A DNA stretch of 55,510 nucleotides from Gammaproteobacteria bacterium (GCA_011682695.1 JAACED010000027.1:1-55510), one strand, 5' to 3'; counted from the first letter of the stretch, positions 24,807 to 34,107 are shown. Translations and numbers: made by a program. The notes: generated from the sequence alone by a model not told the origin.

Positions 24807-25583
24807 TCACGGCGTTCGCGCCACCCAGACGGTCCAGACGAGGTGGGTCCGCAGACGCTCGTAGTCGTTGTGCATCCACGTCTGGGCCATCGCCCTGTGG
24901 TCTGCGGCCGGATCGTCGGGGTGTTCGGCGGCGTAGCTCTCGGCTGATGCGATGACGAGGTCGTGATAGGCCTTCCATGCTTGCGGGTCCGGGATGATCT
25001 GTTCGAGCGGCTCGAGCCCGATGCTCCGCAACGCTGCGAGCTGCTCATCCTCGGTCAGTGAGGCCGCCTCCGGGGCGCTGCCGAGAGCTTCACGAGCGTG
25101 TGGCGTCCCAAGGCGAAGATCGCCTACCGCGATCCGGCCGCCGGGTGTGGCCCTCGCAGCAAGGGAAGACGCCGTGCCGGCGAACCCATTCCAGATCCAT
25201 GAAGCACCGAGACAGGTCACGATTTCCCAGTCCGGCACTTCGGGGACTCCGGCGGCGTCTCCGAGCCACCAGACGATCGTCGTCGACTGTGTGGCGGCTC
25301 GTTGTAGCGCCCACGGGGAGAGATCCACCCCGGTTCCGCCGACGGCAGCGCGCCGGGAAAGACGTCTGAGGAGTTCGCCGTGGCCGCATGCGAGGTCGAG
25401 TGCCTGGTCCCCGTCTTGAGGATCGAGAGCATCAACGAGGTGGTCGAGGTCCTCTGAGGACATCGGGTTGCAGATCGAATGGAGATGATGCAGTGCCTCG
25501 AATGGATAAAAGCGTGCCCATGCGTCTTCGACGTCCGTGCCGGGCAGGACGATGGTCCCTTTAGGAAGCGGAGGATGTTGCAC
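24807..25583 (-). CDS. Class I SAM-dependent methyltransferase
   Basis: 258 residues. Motif I is ALDLACGHGELLRRLS with acidic motif II GTGVDLSPWAL and a motif-IV-like VTCLGASWIW; the Rossmann fold is followed by a C-terminal helical part containing YHDLVIASAESYAAEHP. The substrate is not identifiable; the DLACGHGELL type is widely used on small molecules. It converges on the FTR1 gene at a 1-bp gap. Confidence 0.75.
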   Translation of the reverse strand: MQHPPLPKGTIVLPGTDVEDAWARFYPFEALHHLHSICNPMSSEDLDHLVDALDPQDGDQALDLACGHGELLRRLSRRAAVGGTGVDLSPWALQRAATQSTTIVWWLGDAAGVPEVPDWEIVTCLGASWIWNGFAGTASSLAARATPGGRIAVGDLRLGTPHAREALGSAPEAASLTEDEQLAALRSIGLEPLEQIIPDPQAWKAYHDLVIASAESYAAEHPDDPAADHRAMAQTWMHNDYERLRTHLVWTVWVARTP

Positions 25584-25628
25584 GAGGCGCAGTATGGCGA
25601 TGTCCGGCCGGCTATGTCGGCGAGGAGT

Positions 25629-25743
25629 CAGCCGAGTGACGCCGGTGTGTGGATCCGAGGCTCGATTCGCCGGCCGTACTCAGTACTCGGTATTCCGTAC
25701 CGCGACCCGGTTCCGACACAAGACCGAGGGGCGGGCGTGGCGG
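25629..25743 (+). repeat. Dispersed repeat family B, copy B1
   Basis: The segment from AGCCGAGTGACGCCGG to GGGCGGGCGTGGCGG reappears, diverged to roughly 70-75 % identity and inverted, at 38154-38272. Shared blocks include CGACCCGG, ACAAGACC and GGGGCGGGC. It lies in the 481-bp gap between two minus-strand genes; no gene was found there. Confidence 0.6.
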
Positions 25744-25851
25744 CTCCTGTTTTCAGCCTCGACGGATCGGAGAGTGTCGCCGGCGCGCAGTCTATTGGTC
25801 TCCCGGGGAGCGAGGCGGCCTGTCTCCCCCCAGCGAGCGAAGCGAGCGTTA

Positions 25852-26015
25852 GGGGGAGTACGGCGAAGCCGGGAGGGGGGCCGGCGTGAGCCGGAGGGGG
25901 GAGTACGGCGGAGCCGGGAGGGGGGCCGGCGTTAGCCGGAAAGGGGAGTAGGGCGCAGCCGACCGGGGCCGGCGCCGGCCGGAAAGGGGGAAAGTACCGT
26001 AGCGGCAAAGCCGCT
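25852..26015. repeat. 45-bp tandem repeat array plus small hairpin
   Basis: GAGTACGGCGAAGCCGG-type units start at 25856, 25901 and 25946 (45-bp period) with a partial unit near 25992; each is a G-rich spacer followed by CCGGC-GTGA/GTTA-GCCGG, a short hairpin. The array ends with AGCGGC-aaa-GCCGCT (26001-26015). A related unit appears near 38101-38125 on the opposite strand. Period divisible by three; no protein function is supported. Confidence 0.65.
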
Positions 26016-26064
26016 GGGGTAAGGGGAACACGTGCCATGCATTGCTCAACGGCCTCCGAGTGCC

Positions 26065-27150
26065 TCACCCTCCGATGACCAAGAGCGGTACCTTCACTTC
26101 TCGTTCGTCCAAGCCGCCGTGGTAGCCGACCATCCGTTTGTCCATCCCGCTGGGTAGGAGCACGTGGTCACGGTCGGGGATCAGCGCTCCCGCGGGAGAG
26201 CGGCGTTGTAGGTCGTGGTGAGGGTGTTCCTGTCCCCACCAGGTACGCAGTGTCTCGATCGGTACCCACGTCGCCGGCAGTGTTGCTGCGAGGTTTTCCG
26301 CGAGTGGCGCCGGGCCACGGACGAGTACGCCGCGCGGATCGCCGTAGTACCGCAATCCCTTCGGCCGTTGCAGTGGGATCTTGGAGCGCTTGGGATAGTC
26401 GACGAGGCCATGGTCGGCGATTCCGATCATCACCGTGTCCGCGGGCAGCCGGGCAGCGGTGAGGCTCCACACTCCATCGGCGATCTGGATCGCCTCGGTG
26501 TACTCGTTCGATTCGAGGCCGTATACGTGCGCTGCAACATCGACGTTGGGGACATAACTGAGGATGAGCCGCTTCCGGCCGGCAGCCAGTTGTACGGTTG
26601 CGTCGATGAGCTCCTGGTAGTTCCATGCGGGCTCGAACCGGCATCCCCGGTACATGGCGCGACTGAGCGGACTGGACTCGAAAGCACCGGGCTGCACAGT
26701 GATCGGCTCAATGCCGGCCGCGGTGAGACGTTCCCACAGGTTCGGGGTTGGCAGCACATCGGCCGTGTCGAATGCAACGGGATCTCCATCGAGGGTCTTC
26801 CACTTGAGCGTGTTGACAACCGCGCCATGCATGAACAACTGGTGAGCAATGAGTCCATGGCGGACCGGCGGGAAGGCCGTGACGAGCGACGCAATGTTGA
26901 CGCTCGTGGTCGTTGGGAACACCGCGTCGATGGCGCCGACCCGAGATGCTCGCAGGCCGGTGGCTGCAGGATGGCCAAGCTGGTGATCGCCGAGCCCGTC
27001 GAACAGCACGACAACGTAGGTTCCGGCATCGGGAATCAGCGCCGAGAGTGAGGAGTGCATCGGCGTCCCGGCAGTGGTGCCGGTAAGGCGCAACTCCAGT
27101 TCGGCGGAGAGGTTGGCAAGGGAACCACCGGCGTAATCGGGGATGAGCAT
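26065..27150 (-). CDS. Alkaline phosphatase-superfamily phosphodiesterase
   Basis: 361 residues of the nucleotide pyrophosphatase/type I phosphodiesterase fold. Metal and catalytic features: YVVVLFDGLGD (first Asp), FPTTTSVNIASLVTAFPP (nucleophilic Thr), PNVDVAAHVYG (Asp and His) and GIADHGLVDYP (Asp-His). No signal peptide or membrane segment, so it is likely cytoplasmic. The substrate could be a nucleotide sugar, nucleotide or phospho-lipid head group. It follows the hyp operon on the same strand after 114 bp and a hairpin. Confidence 0.78.
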   Translation of the reverse strand: MLIPDYAGGSLANLSAELELRLTGTTAGTPMHSSLSALIPDAGTYVVVLFDGLGDHQLGHPAATGLRASRVGAIDAVFPTTTSVNIASLVTAFPPVRHGLIAHQLFMHGAVVNTLKWKTLDGDPVAFDTADVLPTPNLWERLTAAGIEPITVQPGAFESSPLSRAMYRGCRFEPAWNYQELIDATVQLAAGRKRLILSYVPNVDVAAHVYGLESNEYTEAIQIADGVWSLTAARLPADTVMIGIADHGLVDYPKRSKIPLQRPKGLRYYGDPRGVLVRGPAPLAENLAATLPATWVPIETLRTWWGQEHPHHDLQRRSPAGALIPDRDHVLLPSGMDKRMVGYHGGLDEREVKVPLLVIGG

Positions 27151-27217
27151 CGAGGTGCAGAGTAGCTGTGCAATCGGCGGCGGTTGCTTTGGACGATTGG
27201 ATATGGAGGGCTTTTCA

Positions 27218-27266
27218 GAGGTTCTTCGCCGCGGGTTGTTTCTCGGTGTCGGCGGAGCCGAACCTC
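27218..27266 (-). terminator. Hairpin at the end of the hydrogenase/hyp operon
   Basis: GAGGTTC-tt-CGCCG (27218-27231) pairs with CGGCG-gagcc-GAACCTC (27250-27266), overlapping the hypE stop. On the minus strand it follows the last hyp gene. No T-run. Confidence 0.35.
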
Positions 27267-28317
27267 AGCAGATTCTCGGCAACTGCTCCCCGCTCAGCAT
27301 GTCCACGACTCGGTTGCCGCCGACGCTGCTTCGAAGGAACACCCGACCAGGATGTTCCATGGTGACTTCGCCGATGACCGCAGCGTCCTTGCCCAGGGTG
27401 TGGGCCTGCATTGCAGCGAGTACGGCCCCGGCGGCATCTGGTGCGACGACGGCGATGAGTTTGCCTTCGTTGGCAACGTACAAAGGGTCGAACCCAAGAA
27501 TCTCGCATGCGCCCTGGACTTCATCCAAGATCGGGATGGTTGACTCGACGAGCCGGATTCCGAGTCGCGAGCTAGCGGCGATTTCGTTCGTGGCGCTTGC
27601 CACACCACCCCGAGTCGGGTCTCGCAAGACGTGGACGCCGGACCTGCCGGCTCCGAGAATCGCCTCCACGAGACCATTGAGAGGCGCGGAATCGCTCCCG
27701 ATGCGCGTCTCGAACTCGAGGCCTTCCCGGACCGACATGACGGCGATGCCGTGTTCGGCGATACGGCCCGAGATCAATACGACGTCCCCTTGTTCAGCAC
27801 GCAAGGGAGAGATCTCGACCCCTTCCGGCACAACGCCGATCCCCGTCGTATTGATGTAGATGCCATCACCCTTGCCCCGGTCGACGACCTTGGTATCCCC
27901 GGTCACGATCGTGACTCCGGCACCGTCGGCAGCTTCTCTCATCGACGAAACGATCCGCCATAGGTCTTCCATGGGGAGGCCTTCTTCGAGGATGAATGCG
28001 ACGGTGAGCACTCGTGGGGTTGCGCCACACATGGCGACGTCGTTCACTGTGCCGTGGACGGCGAGCGAACCGATGTCGCCTCCAGGAAAGAAGAGCGGGC
28101 TGATCACGAAAGAATCTGTCGAGACGGCGATGCGACCCTTTTCCATGTCGAGTACGGCGCCATCATGAAGCTGGTTCAGGACCGGGTTCCCGAACGTCGG
28201 GACGAACATCCGCTCGATCAGCATCTGTGACAATGAGCCGCCCCCACCGTGCGCGAGCAGCACAGTCGGGTAGTCGGTGATGGGAATCGGGCATGTTCCG
28301 AGCCCGGAGATGTCCAC
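27265..28317 (-). CDS. hypE: Hydrogenase maturation protein HypE
   Basis: 350 residues, PurM-like ATPase that dehydrates the carbamoyl group carried on its C-terminal Cys to thiocyanide, the CN donor for the [NiFe] site. Visible: ATP-binding LAHGGGGSLSQ, STDSFVISPLFFPGGDIG, VTGDTKVVDRGKGDGIYIN, RDPTRGGVAS and the required tail PRIC. GTG start at 28317. It is 2 bp from hypD and is the last gene of the operon. Confidence 0.95.
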   Translation of the reverse strand: MDISGLGTCPIPITDYPTVLLAHGGGGSLSQMLIERMFVPTFGNPVLNQLHDGAVLDMEKGRIAVSTDSFVISPLFFPGGDIGSLAVHGTVNDVAMCGATPRVLTVAFILEEGLPMEDLWRIVSSMREAADGAGVTIVTGDTKVVDRGKGDGIYINTTGIGVVPEGVEISPLRAEQGDVVLISGRIAEHGIAVMSVREGLEFETRIGSDSAPLNGLVEAILGAGRSGVHVLRDPTRGGVASATNEIAASSRLGIRLVESTIPILDEVQGACEILGFDPLYVANEGKLIAVVAPDAAGAVLAAMQAHTLGKDAAVIGEVTMEHPGRVFLRSSVGGNRVVDMLSGEQLPRIC

Positions 28318-28319
28318 GG

Positions 28320-29405
28320 TCAGAACCTTCCGTATCGGTGGTAGGCCGCGCAGGCACCCTCAGACGAGACCATGGGAGCACCCACGGGGTGCTCGGGCGT
28401 GCAGTCGGTCCCGAACACGGGGCAGTCGTTCGGTTTGCGAAGACCGCGCATGATCTCACCGGCAATGCAGATCTCCGACTCGGTGGCTGTCACCGTCTCC
28501 ACGTCAAATCGGAGGGTCGCATCGAACGCCGCATACTCGGGACTCAAGGAGAAACCACTCTGGGGGATATTCCCGATGCCCCTCCAGGGCCGGTCGCAGG
28601 GCCGGAACACTTCTTCCAGCATCGCCCGGGCGGGGACGTTGCCTTCCCTGACAACGGCCCTCGCATACTGATTTTCGACGCCCACGCGCCCCTCTTCGAG
28701 CATGCGCACCGCCATGTAGATGCCATGGAGGAGGTCGAGTGGCTCGAACCCGGTCACGACGATTGGGACTCCATACCGCTCTGCGATCGGTTCGTATTCC
28801 CAGTAGCCCATGACAGCGCAGACATGTCCGGCAGCCAGGAACCCTTGCACCTGGTTGTCGGGGGACCCAAGGATCGCTTCCATCGCCGGCGGAACGAGGA
28901 CATGGGAGGACAGGATCGAGAAGTTCGTGAGTTCGAGTGTCCGGGCCTGCCGTACCGCCATGGCGTTGGCTGGTGCGGTCGTCTCGAATCCGACTGCGAA
29001 GAACACCACGTGGCGGTCCGGATTTCGCTGGGCCAGCTTCACCGCGTCGAGCGGTGAGTAGACCATCCGTACGTCGCCACCTTCCGCCTTGACGGCCAGC
29101 AGATCGGTCTCCGAACCGGGTACGCGCAGCATGTCGCCGAAGGACGTGAAGATCACTTCGGGACGTCTGGCGATGGCGATTGCCTTGTCGATCTGCTCCA
29201 AAGGGGTAACACACACGGGACAGCCGGGACCGTGGACGAGGGTTATCTCGTCGGGGAGCATGTTGTCGATTCCGAACTTGATCAGCGTGTGGGTTTGCCC
29301 CCCACAGATCTCCATGATCGTCCACGGTCGGGTGGTCGCGTCCCGGATGGCGGAGAAGAGTCGCCGAGCGGCAGGTTCGCTGCGGTACTCGTCGACGTAC
29401 TTCAC
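28320..29405 (-). CDS. hypD: Hydrogenase maturation protein HypD
   Basis: 361 residues, [4Fe-4S] protein that with HypC holds the Fe(CN)2CO unit. Signature segments: [17 protein letters not shown] (catalytic Cys), [32 protein letters not shown], and C-terminal cluster Cys at [40 protein letters not shown]. It overlaps hypC by 4 bp and precedes hypE, the usual core maturation order. Confidence 0.95.
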   Translation of the reverse strand: MKYVDEYRSEPAARRLFSAIRDATTRPWTIMEICGGQTHTLIKFGIDNMLPDEITLVHGPGCPVCVTPLEQIDKAIAIARRPEVIFTSFGDMLRVPGSETDLLAVKAEGGDVRMVYSPLDAVKLAQRNPDRHVVFFAVGFETTAPANAMAVRQARTLELTNFSILSSHVLVPPAMEAILGSPDNQVQGFLAAGHVCAVMGYWEYEPIAERYGVPIVVTGFEPLDLLHGIYMAVRMLEEGRVGVENQYARAVVREGNVPARAMLEEVFRPCDRPWRGIGNIPQSGFSLSPEYAAFDATLRFDVETVTATESEICIAGEIMRGLRKPNDCPVFGTDCTPEHPVGAPMVSSEGACAAYHRYGRF

Positions 29406-29662
29406 AGTCCGATCTCTGGAATCTCGAGTTCAGCCAGATCACCCATCTGGTCCAGGAACCGGAACACCTCCTGAGCTTCGGTCTTGTCGATCTTGCTGAT
29501 GGCAAATCCCACGTGAACGATCACGTAGTCGTCGATCTCGACCTCGGGGACGTAGGCGAGGCATACATCCTTGACGATCCCTGCGAAGCTGACTTTCCCC
29601 ATGGTCATCCCCGTTTCATTTGGGATGATTTCGAGTACCTTGCCGGGGACGCCTAGACACAT
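29402..29662 (-). CDS. hypC: Hydrogenase assembly chaperone HypC
   Basis: 86 residues beginning [12 protein letters not shown]; the Cys2 left after Met removal binds the Fe precursor and the large subunit. [30 protein letters not shown] is the usual OB-fold core. Start at 29662 is fixed by this N-terminus. It lies 100 bp from hypA, a spacing with no clear gene, and overlaps hypD by 4 bp. Confidence 0.95.
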   Translation of the reverse strand: MCLGVPGKVLEIIPNETGMTMGKVSFAGIVKDVCLAYVPEVEIDDYVIVHVGFAISKIDKTEAQEVFRFLDQMGDLAELEIPEIGL

Positions 29663-29762
29663 CAGGGCTGCTCCATCGAACCGTGGTCCATGAGGCCTCG
29701 TCCCCGCGTGCCACCGTCGCCCCTGATGGGCTGGGCCCCAAGGGAGCTGTACGGCTCGGACC

Positions 29763-30086
29763 TCATGCGGGGCTCCATGATACCAGGGCGACTTCAGGAG
29801 CAGCCCGGATGACGAGGCCGTCACGGCCGCACTCGGGGCAGGGGTCGAGCTTCCCTCCTTCGTATTCGATGCCACACGTGAAGCAGCGCATGGTGTCGAG
29901 GGCCTTCTCGACGACGAGGTCGGCTGTCTCGGCTGTCGTCCCGATGACTGCGGACAGCCATGCCGTCTTCACAACCAGATGGTCGACATCCGGACCGACG
30001 GTAACAACCACTTGCGCGACCCGTCCGCTACCGGCTCGTTCGACGACTTCGGCTACGACACCGGCGATCAGACCTTGCTCATGCAT
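29763..30086 (-). CDS. hypA: Hydrogenase nickel-insertion protein HypA
   Basis: 107 residues. Begins MHEQ, giving the Ni-binding His2, and carries the zinc site CFTCGIEYEGG..CPECG (two CxxC). HypA normally acts with the GTPase HypB to insert Ni; hypB is not in the window. The start overlaps the end of the maturation protease by 8 bp. Confidence 0.92.
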   Translation of the reverse strand: MHEQGLIAGVVAEVVERAGSGRVAQVVVTVGPDVDHLVVKTAWLSAVIGTTAETADLVVEKALDTMRCFTCGIEYEGGKLDPCPECGRDGLVIRAAPEVALVSWSPA

Positions 30087-30555
30087 CGACTCCCCATCCT
30101 GTCAAGACATCCAACGCCTCTTCGACCATGCCGGCGAGCGCCCCGTCCGCTTCAGGGCTGAGCCCGTATCCGGTCTCGAGGGAGAAAGGGACCATGCCCA
30201 CGGCCGTCAGGACATCGGGCGCTTTGCCCACCAGGCGCGCAGCAGCGATCGTCTCGCCGATGCCGAACTGATGAGCGGAGAACAACATCTGGACCGGCCG
30301 GTCCAGTTCGTTGCCCCGGAGTCGGATGACCGTGCCCGGTGGCCCCTCTGTCGTGATCACCGCATCCAGAATCAGCACGGCGTCGCGCCCTTCCAACTCG
30401 GGAAGGAGGGCCATGCCCAGGGTGCCGCCATCGAGTACGTCCACACCGTCCAGCTGCATGGCCTCGATGCGGCGGGCCGCCTGTACGCCGAGTCCTTCAT
30501 CGGCGAAGAGTTCATTCCCGATTCCAAGAACCAGGATCGGTGCCCGATCGGTCAC
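30079..30555 (-). CDS. Hydrogenase maturation endopeptidase (HyaD/HybD type)
   Basis: 158 residues. VLGIGNELFADEGLGVQAARRI holds the Ni-sensing Glu, LILDAVIT the Asp, and FSAHQFGIGE the His of the HybD-type site. It would cut the C-terminal tail of the large subunit after Ni is loaded, here the residues following DPCMACAAH. GTG start at 30555 overlaps the cytochrome b stop (GTGA). Position between the structural genes and hypA is typical. Confidence 0.9.
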   Translation of the reverse strand: MTDRAPILVLGIGNELFADEGLGVQAARRIEAMQLDGVDVLDGGTLGMALLPELEGRDAVLILDAVITTEGPPGTVIRLRGNELDRPVQMLFSAHQFGIGETIAAARLVGKAPDVLTAVGMVPFSLETGYGLSPEADGALAGMVEEALDVLTGWGVDA

Positions 30556-31265
30556 AGGCGATCGACCGGCAGCCCTTTGTAGCCGGTCAGCATCGATGAG
30601 ATCACGCCCGACTTCTCTTCGCTGTCGAACAACACGACCGAGCAGACGTGCTGGATGACAAAGGCAATCGTGAGCCACATGATCAGATGGTGGATGAGAC
30701 GGACCGTCTGGATCGCAAACAGACCGAAGACCCAGCCAGTGGTCGACCACAGCAGCCCCTGAGGGTTGGCCAGTGCGGTCAGGGCAAGGCCGCTGATGAT
30801 CTGCACGACAAACATGACGAAGACAACCAGGTAGATGACGCCCGCCAAGGGGTTGTGCCCTATCGCCGGCGGCGGTTCCTTCCTGAGGAACAGGTAGTAC
30901 CGGAGAGTCTTCCACATGTGGACGCGGCGCTCGCGGTGAACAGGCACGAGCTGATCCCAGCGTGACCACCGGTTGCCGATGAACGACCATGTGATCCGGC
31001 AAATGATGGCCACACTGAACACCCACGCTGCGACAAGGTGGATGGTGCGTATCAGACCCATCGTGAACCCTGTCTCGCTGCCAACGAGGAGGAAAGGGTT
31101 ACCGATGTAGTAGCCCGTGCCGGCCAGGAGCAGCACCGTACCGACAACTGTCCAGTGCGCCACGCGTACGGGCAGTTCCCACACCCGGATGGTGACGGCT
31201 TCTGAAGCGGGCTCAACCGCCGGGTCTTGGAGCAGTTCCTGGATGTGGGCTTCTCGTGTCTTCAT
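30552..31265 (-). CDS. hyaC: [NiFe]-hydrogenase cytochrome b subunit (HyaC/HupC type)
   Basis: 237 residues starting MKTREAHIQ. Four to five membrane helices with His candidates for haem b in ELPVRVAHWT, IRTIHLVAAW, and VRLIHHLIMWLTIAFVIQHVCSV; ITWSFIGNRWSRW and VYLVVFVM-type segments match Ni/Fe-hydrogenase b-type cytochromes. It would anchor the dimer and pass electrons to menaquinone. The start at 31265 overlaps the large-subunit stop (ATGA). Confidence 0.9.
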   Translation of the reverse strand: MKTREAHIQELLQDPAVEPASEAVTIRVWELPVRVAHWTVVGTVLLLAGTGYYIGNPFLLVGSETGFTMGLIRTIHLVAAWVFSVAIICRITWSFIGNRWSRWDQLVPVHRERRVHMWKTLRYYLFLRKEPPPAIGHNPLAGVIYLVVFVMFVVQIISGLALTALANPQGLLWSTTGWVFGLFAIQTVRLIHHLIMWLTIAFVIQHVCSVVLFDSEEKSGVISSMLTGYKGLPVDRL

Positions 31266-32983
31266 GACACCCGTACCTCCACTACGGAGTTGCCCTCCTT
31301 GTCGATCACGTGTGCCGCGCATGCCATGCACGGATCGAAGGAGTGGATGGTCCGCAGAATCTCCAACGGTTGGGTCTCGATTTCCACGGGAGTGCCCACG
31401 AGCGCCACCTCGTAGGCACCGGGGTTTCCCTTCGCGTCACGAGGACTTCCGTTCCACGTGGAGGGCACAACGATCTGGTAGTGCTCGATACGTCTGTCCT
31501 TGATCGTGATCCAGTGCGACAACGAGCCACGGGGAGCTTCATGCATGCCGAAGCCCTGGGCCGTGTCCGGCCATGTCTTCGGATCCCAGCGCTCACCGTT
31601 ATGGGTGCGGTGATCTCCGGTCGCGATGCCGGCGATCAGCTGATCGAGCTCTTCCAGGGAGCGTTCTGCCAGAAGCAGTGTCTCCACGCCGCGCGCTGCC
31701 GTCCGTCCGAGTGTGCTGAAGAGAGCTTCGGGTCCGACACCGAGTGTGTCCAGGACGGATCCGACGATCTCTTGGACCCGCGCGTGGCCGGAGGCGAACG
31801 CGACCAACATCCGTGCCAAAGGACCGACCTCCATGGCGGTGTCGTCGTACCGGGGAGCCTTCAACCAGGAGTACTTCGAGTCGGTGTCGAGGAACTCATA
31901 GGGTGGCTCCGGACCGGTGAAGTCGGGCACCGTCTCTCCGTTGAACGGTTTGAGGGGTGTGTCATCACCGGATGAGTACGAGTACCAGGAGTGTGATACA
32001 TACTCGGCGATCCTGGTTGGATCCAGCGGGTGGACCTGGGAGAGGTCCCCGTCGAGGATCACGCCTCGCGGCAAGTACAGCGTATCCGGCTCCATTGCCG
32101 GATTGTTGGTCCCGGTGGGGAAGTCGCCGAAGGACATGTAGTTGCCGAGCCCTCGGCCAATGGAAGCCCAGTCCTTGTAGAACGACGCAATCGCGAGCAG
32201 GTCGGGGATGTATGCCTGCTGGACGAAGGCAAGCCCCCGTTGGAGCAGCTTGCGCAGCTCGGCGAGCAAACCTGCGTTGATCGCCGTGGCCGAGTCGGGA
32301 TCGATGGGCGTTGCCATTCCGCCCACCAGGTAGGTTTGAAGGTGGGGGTTCTTGCCTCCAAGCAGGGCATGGATGCGGATGTAGTCTCGTTGGAACTCGA
32401 GCGCGTCGAGATAGTGACTGACCGCCATCAGGTTCGCTTCAGGAGGAAGCTTGTAGGCGGGATGGCCCCAGTACCCTCCGGCGAAAGGACCGAGCTGTCC
32501 TCCTTCGACGAATGCGGCGAGTCTGTTCTTGACTTGTCGGAACACACTCGCACTCGAACGGGGATAGTCGGAGATGGAACCGGCCAGCTCCGCCGTCGCC
32601 TGAGGGTCTGCCTCCAATGCCGATACGATATCCACCCAGTCGAGGGCGTGCAGGTGGTAGAAGTGCACGACGTGGTCCTGGACGAACTGGCTGAGGGTGA
32701 TCAGGTTCCTGATCCTCTGGGCGTTGGGTGGAGGGACGATCTCGAGGGCGTTCTCGACCGCACGGACCGACGCCAGCGCATGAACGGTCGTGCACACACC
32801 ACAGATTCGCTGGGTGAAGTACCAGGCATCCCGAGGATCGCGGCCTTTGAGAATCGTCTCGATGCCACGCCACATCGTCGCGGAGGACCAGGCTTGCGTG
32901 ATTGCACCGTCGGCAACCTCTGCTTCGATGCGGAGGTGTCCTTCGATGCGAGTGATCGGATCGACCACGATTGTTGCCATCAT
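31262..32983 (-). CDS. hyaB: [NiFe]-hydrogenase large (catalytic) subunit, group 1
   Basis: 573 residues. L1 motif RICGVCTTVHALASVRAVE (two Ni ligands) and L2 motif DPCMACAAHVIDKEG (two Ni ligands) are intact; the residues after AAH form the processed tail VIDKEGNSVVEVRVS. The body includes WVDIVSALEADP and PLARMLVAFASGH as in membrane-bound uptake enzymes. It starts at 32983, just past the small-subunit stop. Group 1 is clear; the subgroup cannot be settled without a tree. Confidence 0.94.
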   Translation of the reverse strand: MMATIVVDPITRIEGHLRIEAEVADGAITQAWSSATMWRGIETILKGRDPRDAWYFTQRICGVCTTVHALASVRAVENALEIVPPPNAQRIRNLITLSQFVQDHVVHFYHLHALDWVDIVSALEADPQATAELAGSISDYPRSSASVFRQVKNRLAAFVEGGQLGPFAGGYWGHPAYKLPPEANLMAVSHYLDALEFQRDYIRIHALLGGKNPHLQTYLVGGMATPIDPDSATAINAGLLAELRKLLQRGLAFVQQAYIPDLLAIASFYKDWASIGRGLGNYMSFGDFPTGTNNPAMEPDTLYLPRGVILDGDLSQVHPLDPTRIAEYVSHSWYSYSSGDDTPLKPFNGETVPDFTGPEPPYEFLDTDSKYSWLKAPRYDDTAMEVGPLARMLVAFASGHARVQEIVGSVLDTLGVGPEALFSTLGRTAARGVETLLLAERSLEELDQLIAGIATGDHRTHNGERWDPKTWPDTAQGFGMHEAPRGSLSHWITIKDRRIEHYQIVVPSTWNGSPRDAKGNPGAYEVALVGTPVEIETQPLEILRTIHSFDPCMACAAHVIDKEGNSVVEVRVS

Positions 32984-34107
32984 TCACTCCCGTCCGTCTC
33001 GTCTTCAATGGAGTCTGGAGCAGGACCTTCCGAGCCGCGGCTCGTTCGTCTCTGGACCGCTTTGGCGACTCCGTGGGCGCCGAAGCCGACGGCGGTGGCT
33101 GCAGCGACCGCGAGGCCGATCTTGTCGGCGGTGGCCTCCACGCCGAAACCGGTGACTTGGGGAAGCCGTGCATAGAAGTCGGTCATGGTGTCCCAGAAGT
33201 CGGGTTCAGAGCATCCGACGCATCCATGCCCTGCACCAACCGGCCAGTTCGTTGCGCCGTTCCAGCGGACAATGGGGCAGTTGTGGAACGTGGAGGGGCC
33301 TTTACAGCCCATCTTGTAGAGGCACCAGCCGTTCTTATGCCCTGTGTCATCCCAATCGAGGACGAACTGCCCTGCATCGAAGTGAGCTCGGCGTTCGCAG
33401 TCGTCGTGTATCCGGGACCCGTATGCGAAGAGAGGCCTGCCCTTCGAGTCGGTAGTCGGGAGAGCGCCGAACGTGAGGAAATGCACGAGTGTGGCGGTGA
33501 TGTTGTCCGCATTCGCCGGACAGCCCGGCAGATTGATGATCGGGACTCCGCTCACTACCGAGGGCACACCGACGGCATGCGTGGGGTTGGGGGCGGCCTT
33601 GGGGAGCCCGCCATAGCTGGAACACGTACCGACGTTGATGATTGCTGCGGCGCCTTTTGCCGCCTCCTGCAGAATCTGGACGGCGGTTCTACCACCGATG
33701 GTGCAGTAGATGCCGCCATCGGCCGTCGGTACCGACCCTTCGACCACGACGATGTAGCCGCCTTTGGCGATCTGGGCAGCCAAGACCGACTCCGCCTGAT
33801 GTCCGGCTGCGGCCATGATCGTCTCGTGATAGTCGATGGAGAGCAGGTCGAGGATGAGATCGCCGACTTCCGGATTGCGCGAACGGAGAAACGACTCGGT
33901 GTTCCCTGCACAGTCCTGGAATTCGAGCCAGATGATCGACGGCTTCTCCACCGATTCGAGCGCTCGAGCGACACGCTCGGTGAAGTGCGCCGGGAGTGCA
34001 AGCACGGCAGTCAACGTCGCGCAATACTTGAGGAATGTTCGGCGGTCGACGCCGAACTGCGCTAGACGGTCACCCAATGCCCTGTCGCGCGTCTTCGTGG
34101 CCGGCAT
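32980..34107 (-). CDS. hyaA: [NiFe]-hydrogenase small subunit, group 1, Tat-exported, with Asn at the second proximal-cluster Cys
   Basis: 375 residues. Twin-arginine signal DRRTFLKY (R22, R23) followed by a hydrophobic stretch; iron-sulfur domain; then C-terminal hydrophobic anchor (about residues 325-348) and acidic tail. The proximal cluster motif reads WLEFQDC66AGN69TES instead of CxxC: Asn69 replaces the second Cys. The other proximal Cys (NVGTCSSYGG, NLPGCPAN) and the medial/distal ligands (HDDCERRAHF, GWCLYKMGCKG, FHNCPIV, GHGCVGCSEPDFW) are intact. It would sit at the outer membrane face and carry electrons from the active site to the cytochrome b. First gene of the operon. Confidence 0.93.
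   Translation of the reverse strand: MPATKTRDRALGDRLAQFGVDRRTFLKYCATLTAVLALPAHFTERVARALESVEKPSIIWLEFQDCAGNTESFLRSRNPEVGDLILDLLSIDYHETIMAAAGHQAESVLAAQIAKGGYIVVVEGSVPTADGGIYCTIGGRTAVQILQEAAKGAAAIINVGTCSSYGGLPKAAPNPTHAVGVPSVVSGVPIINLPGCPANADNITATLVHFLTFGALPTTDSKGRPLFAYGSRIHDDCERRAHFDAGQFVLDWDDTGHKNGWCLYKMGCKGPSTFHNCPIVRWNGATNWPVGAGHGCVGCSEPDFWDTMTDFYARLPQVTGFGVEATADKIGLAVAAATAVGFGAHGVAKAVQRRTSRGSEGPAPDSIEDETDGSE

Noticed and set aside
25537-25935. Small plus-strand frame across the spacer repeats (RRSREGGRREPEGG...)
   Set aside because: Its second half is just the translation of the 45-bp repeats and the first half overlaps the methyltransferase; no evidence of a gene.
25852-26015. Tandem array as a CRISPR
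   Set aside because: Units are contiguous without unique spacers and there are no cas genes.
29663-29762. A gene (possibly hypB) between hypC and hypA
   Set aside because: Only 100 bp; no GTPase motif or start in any frame.
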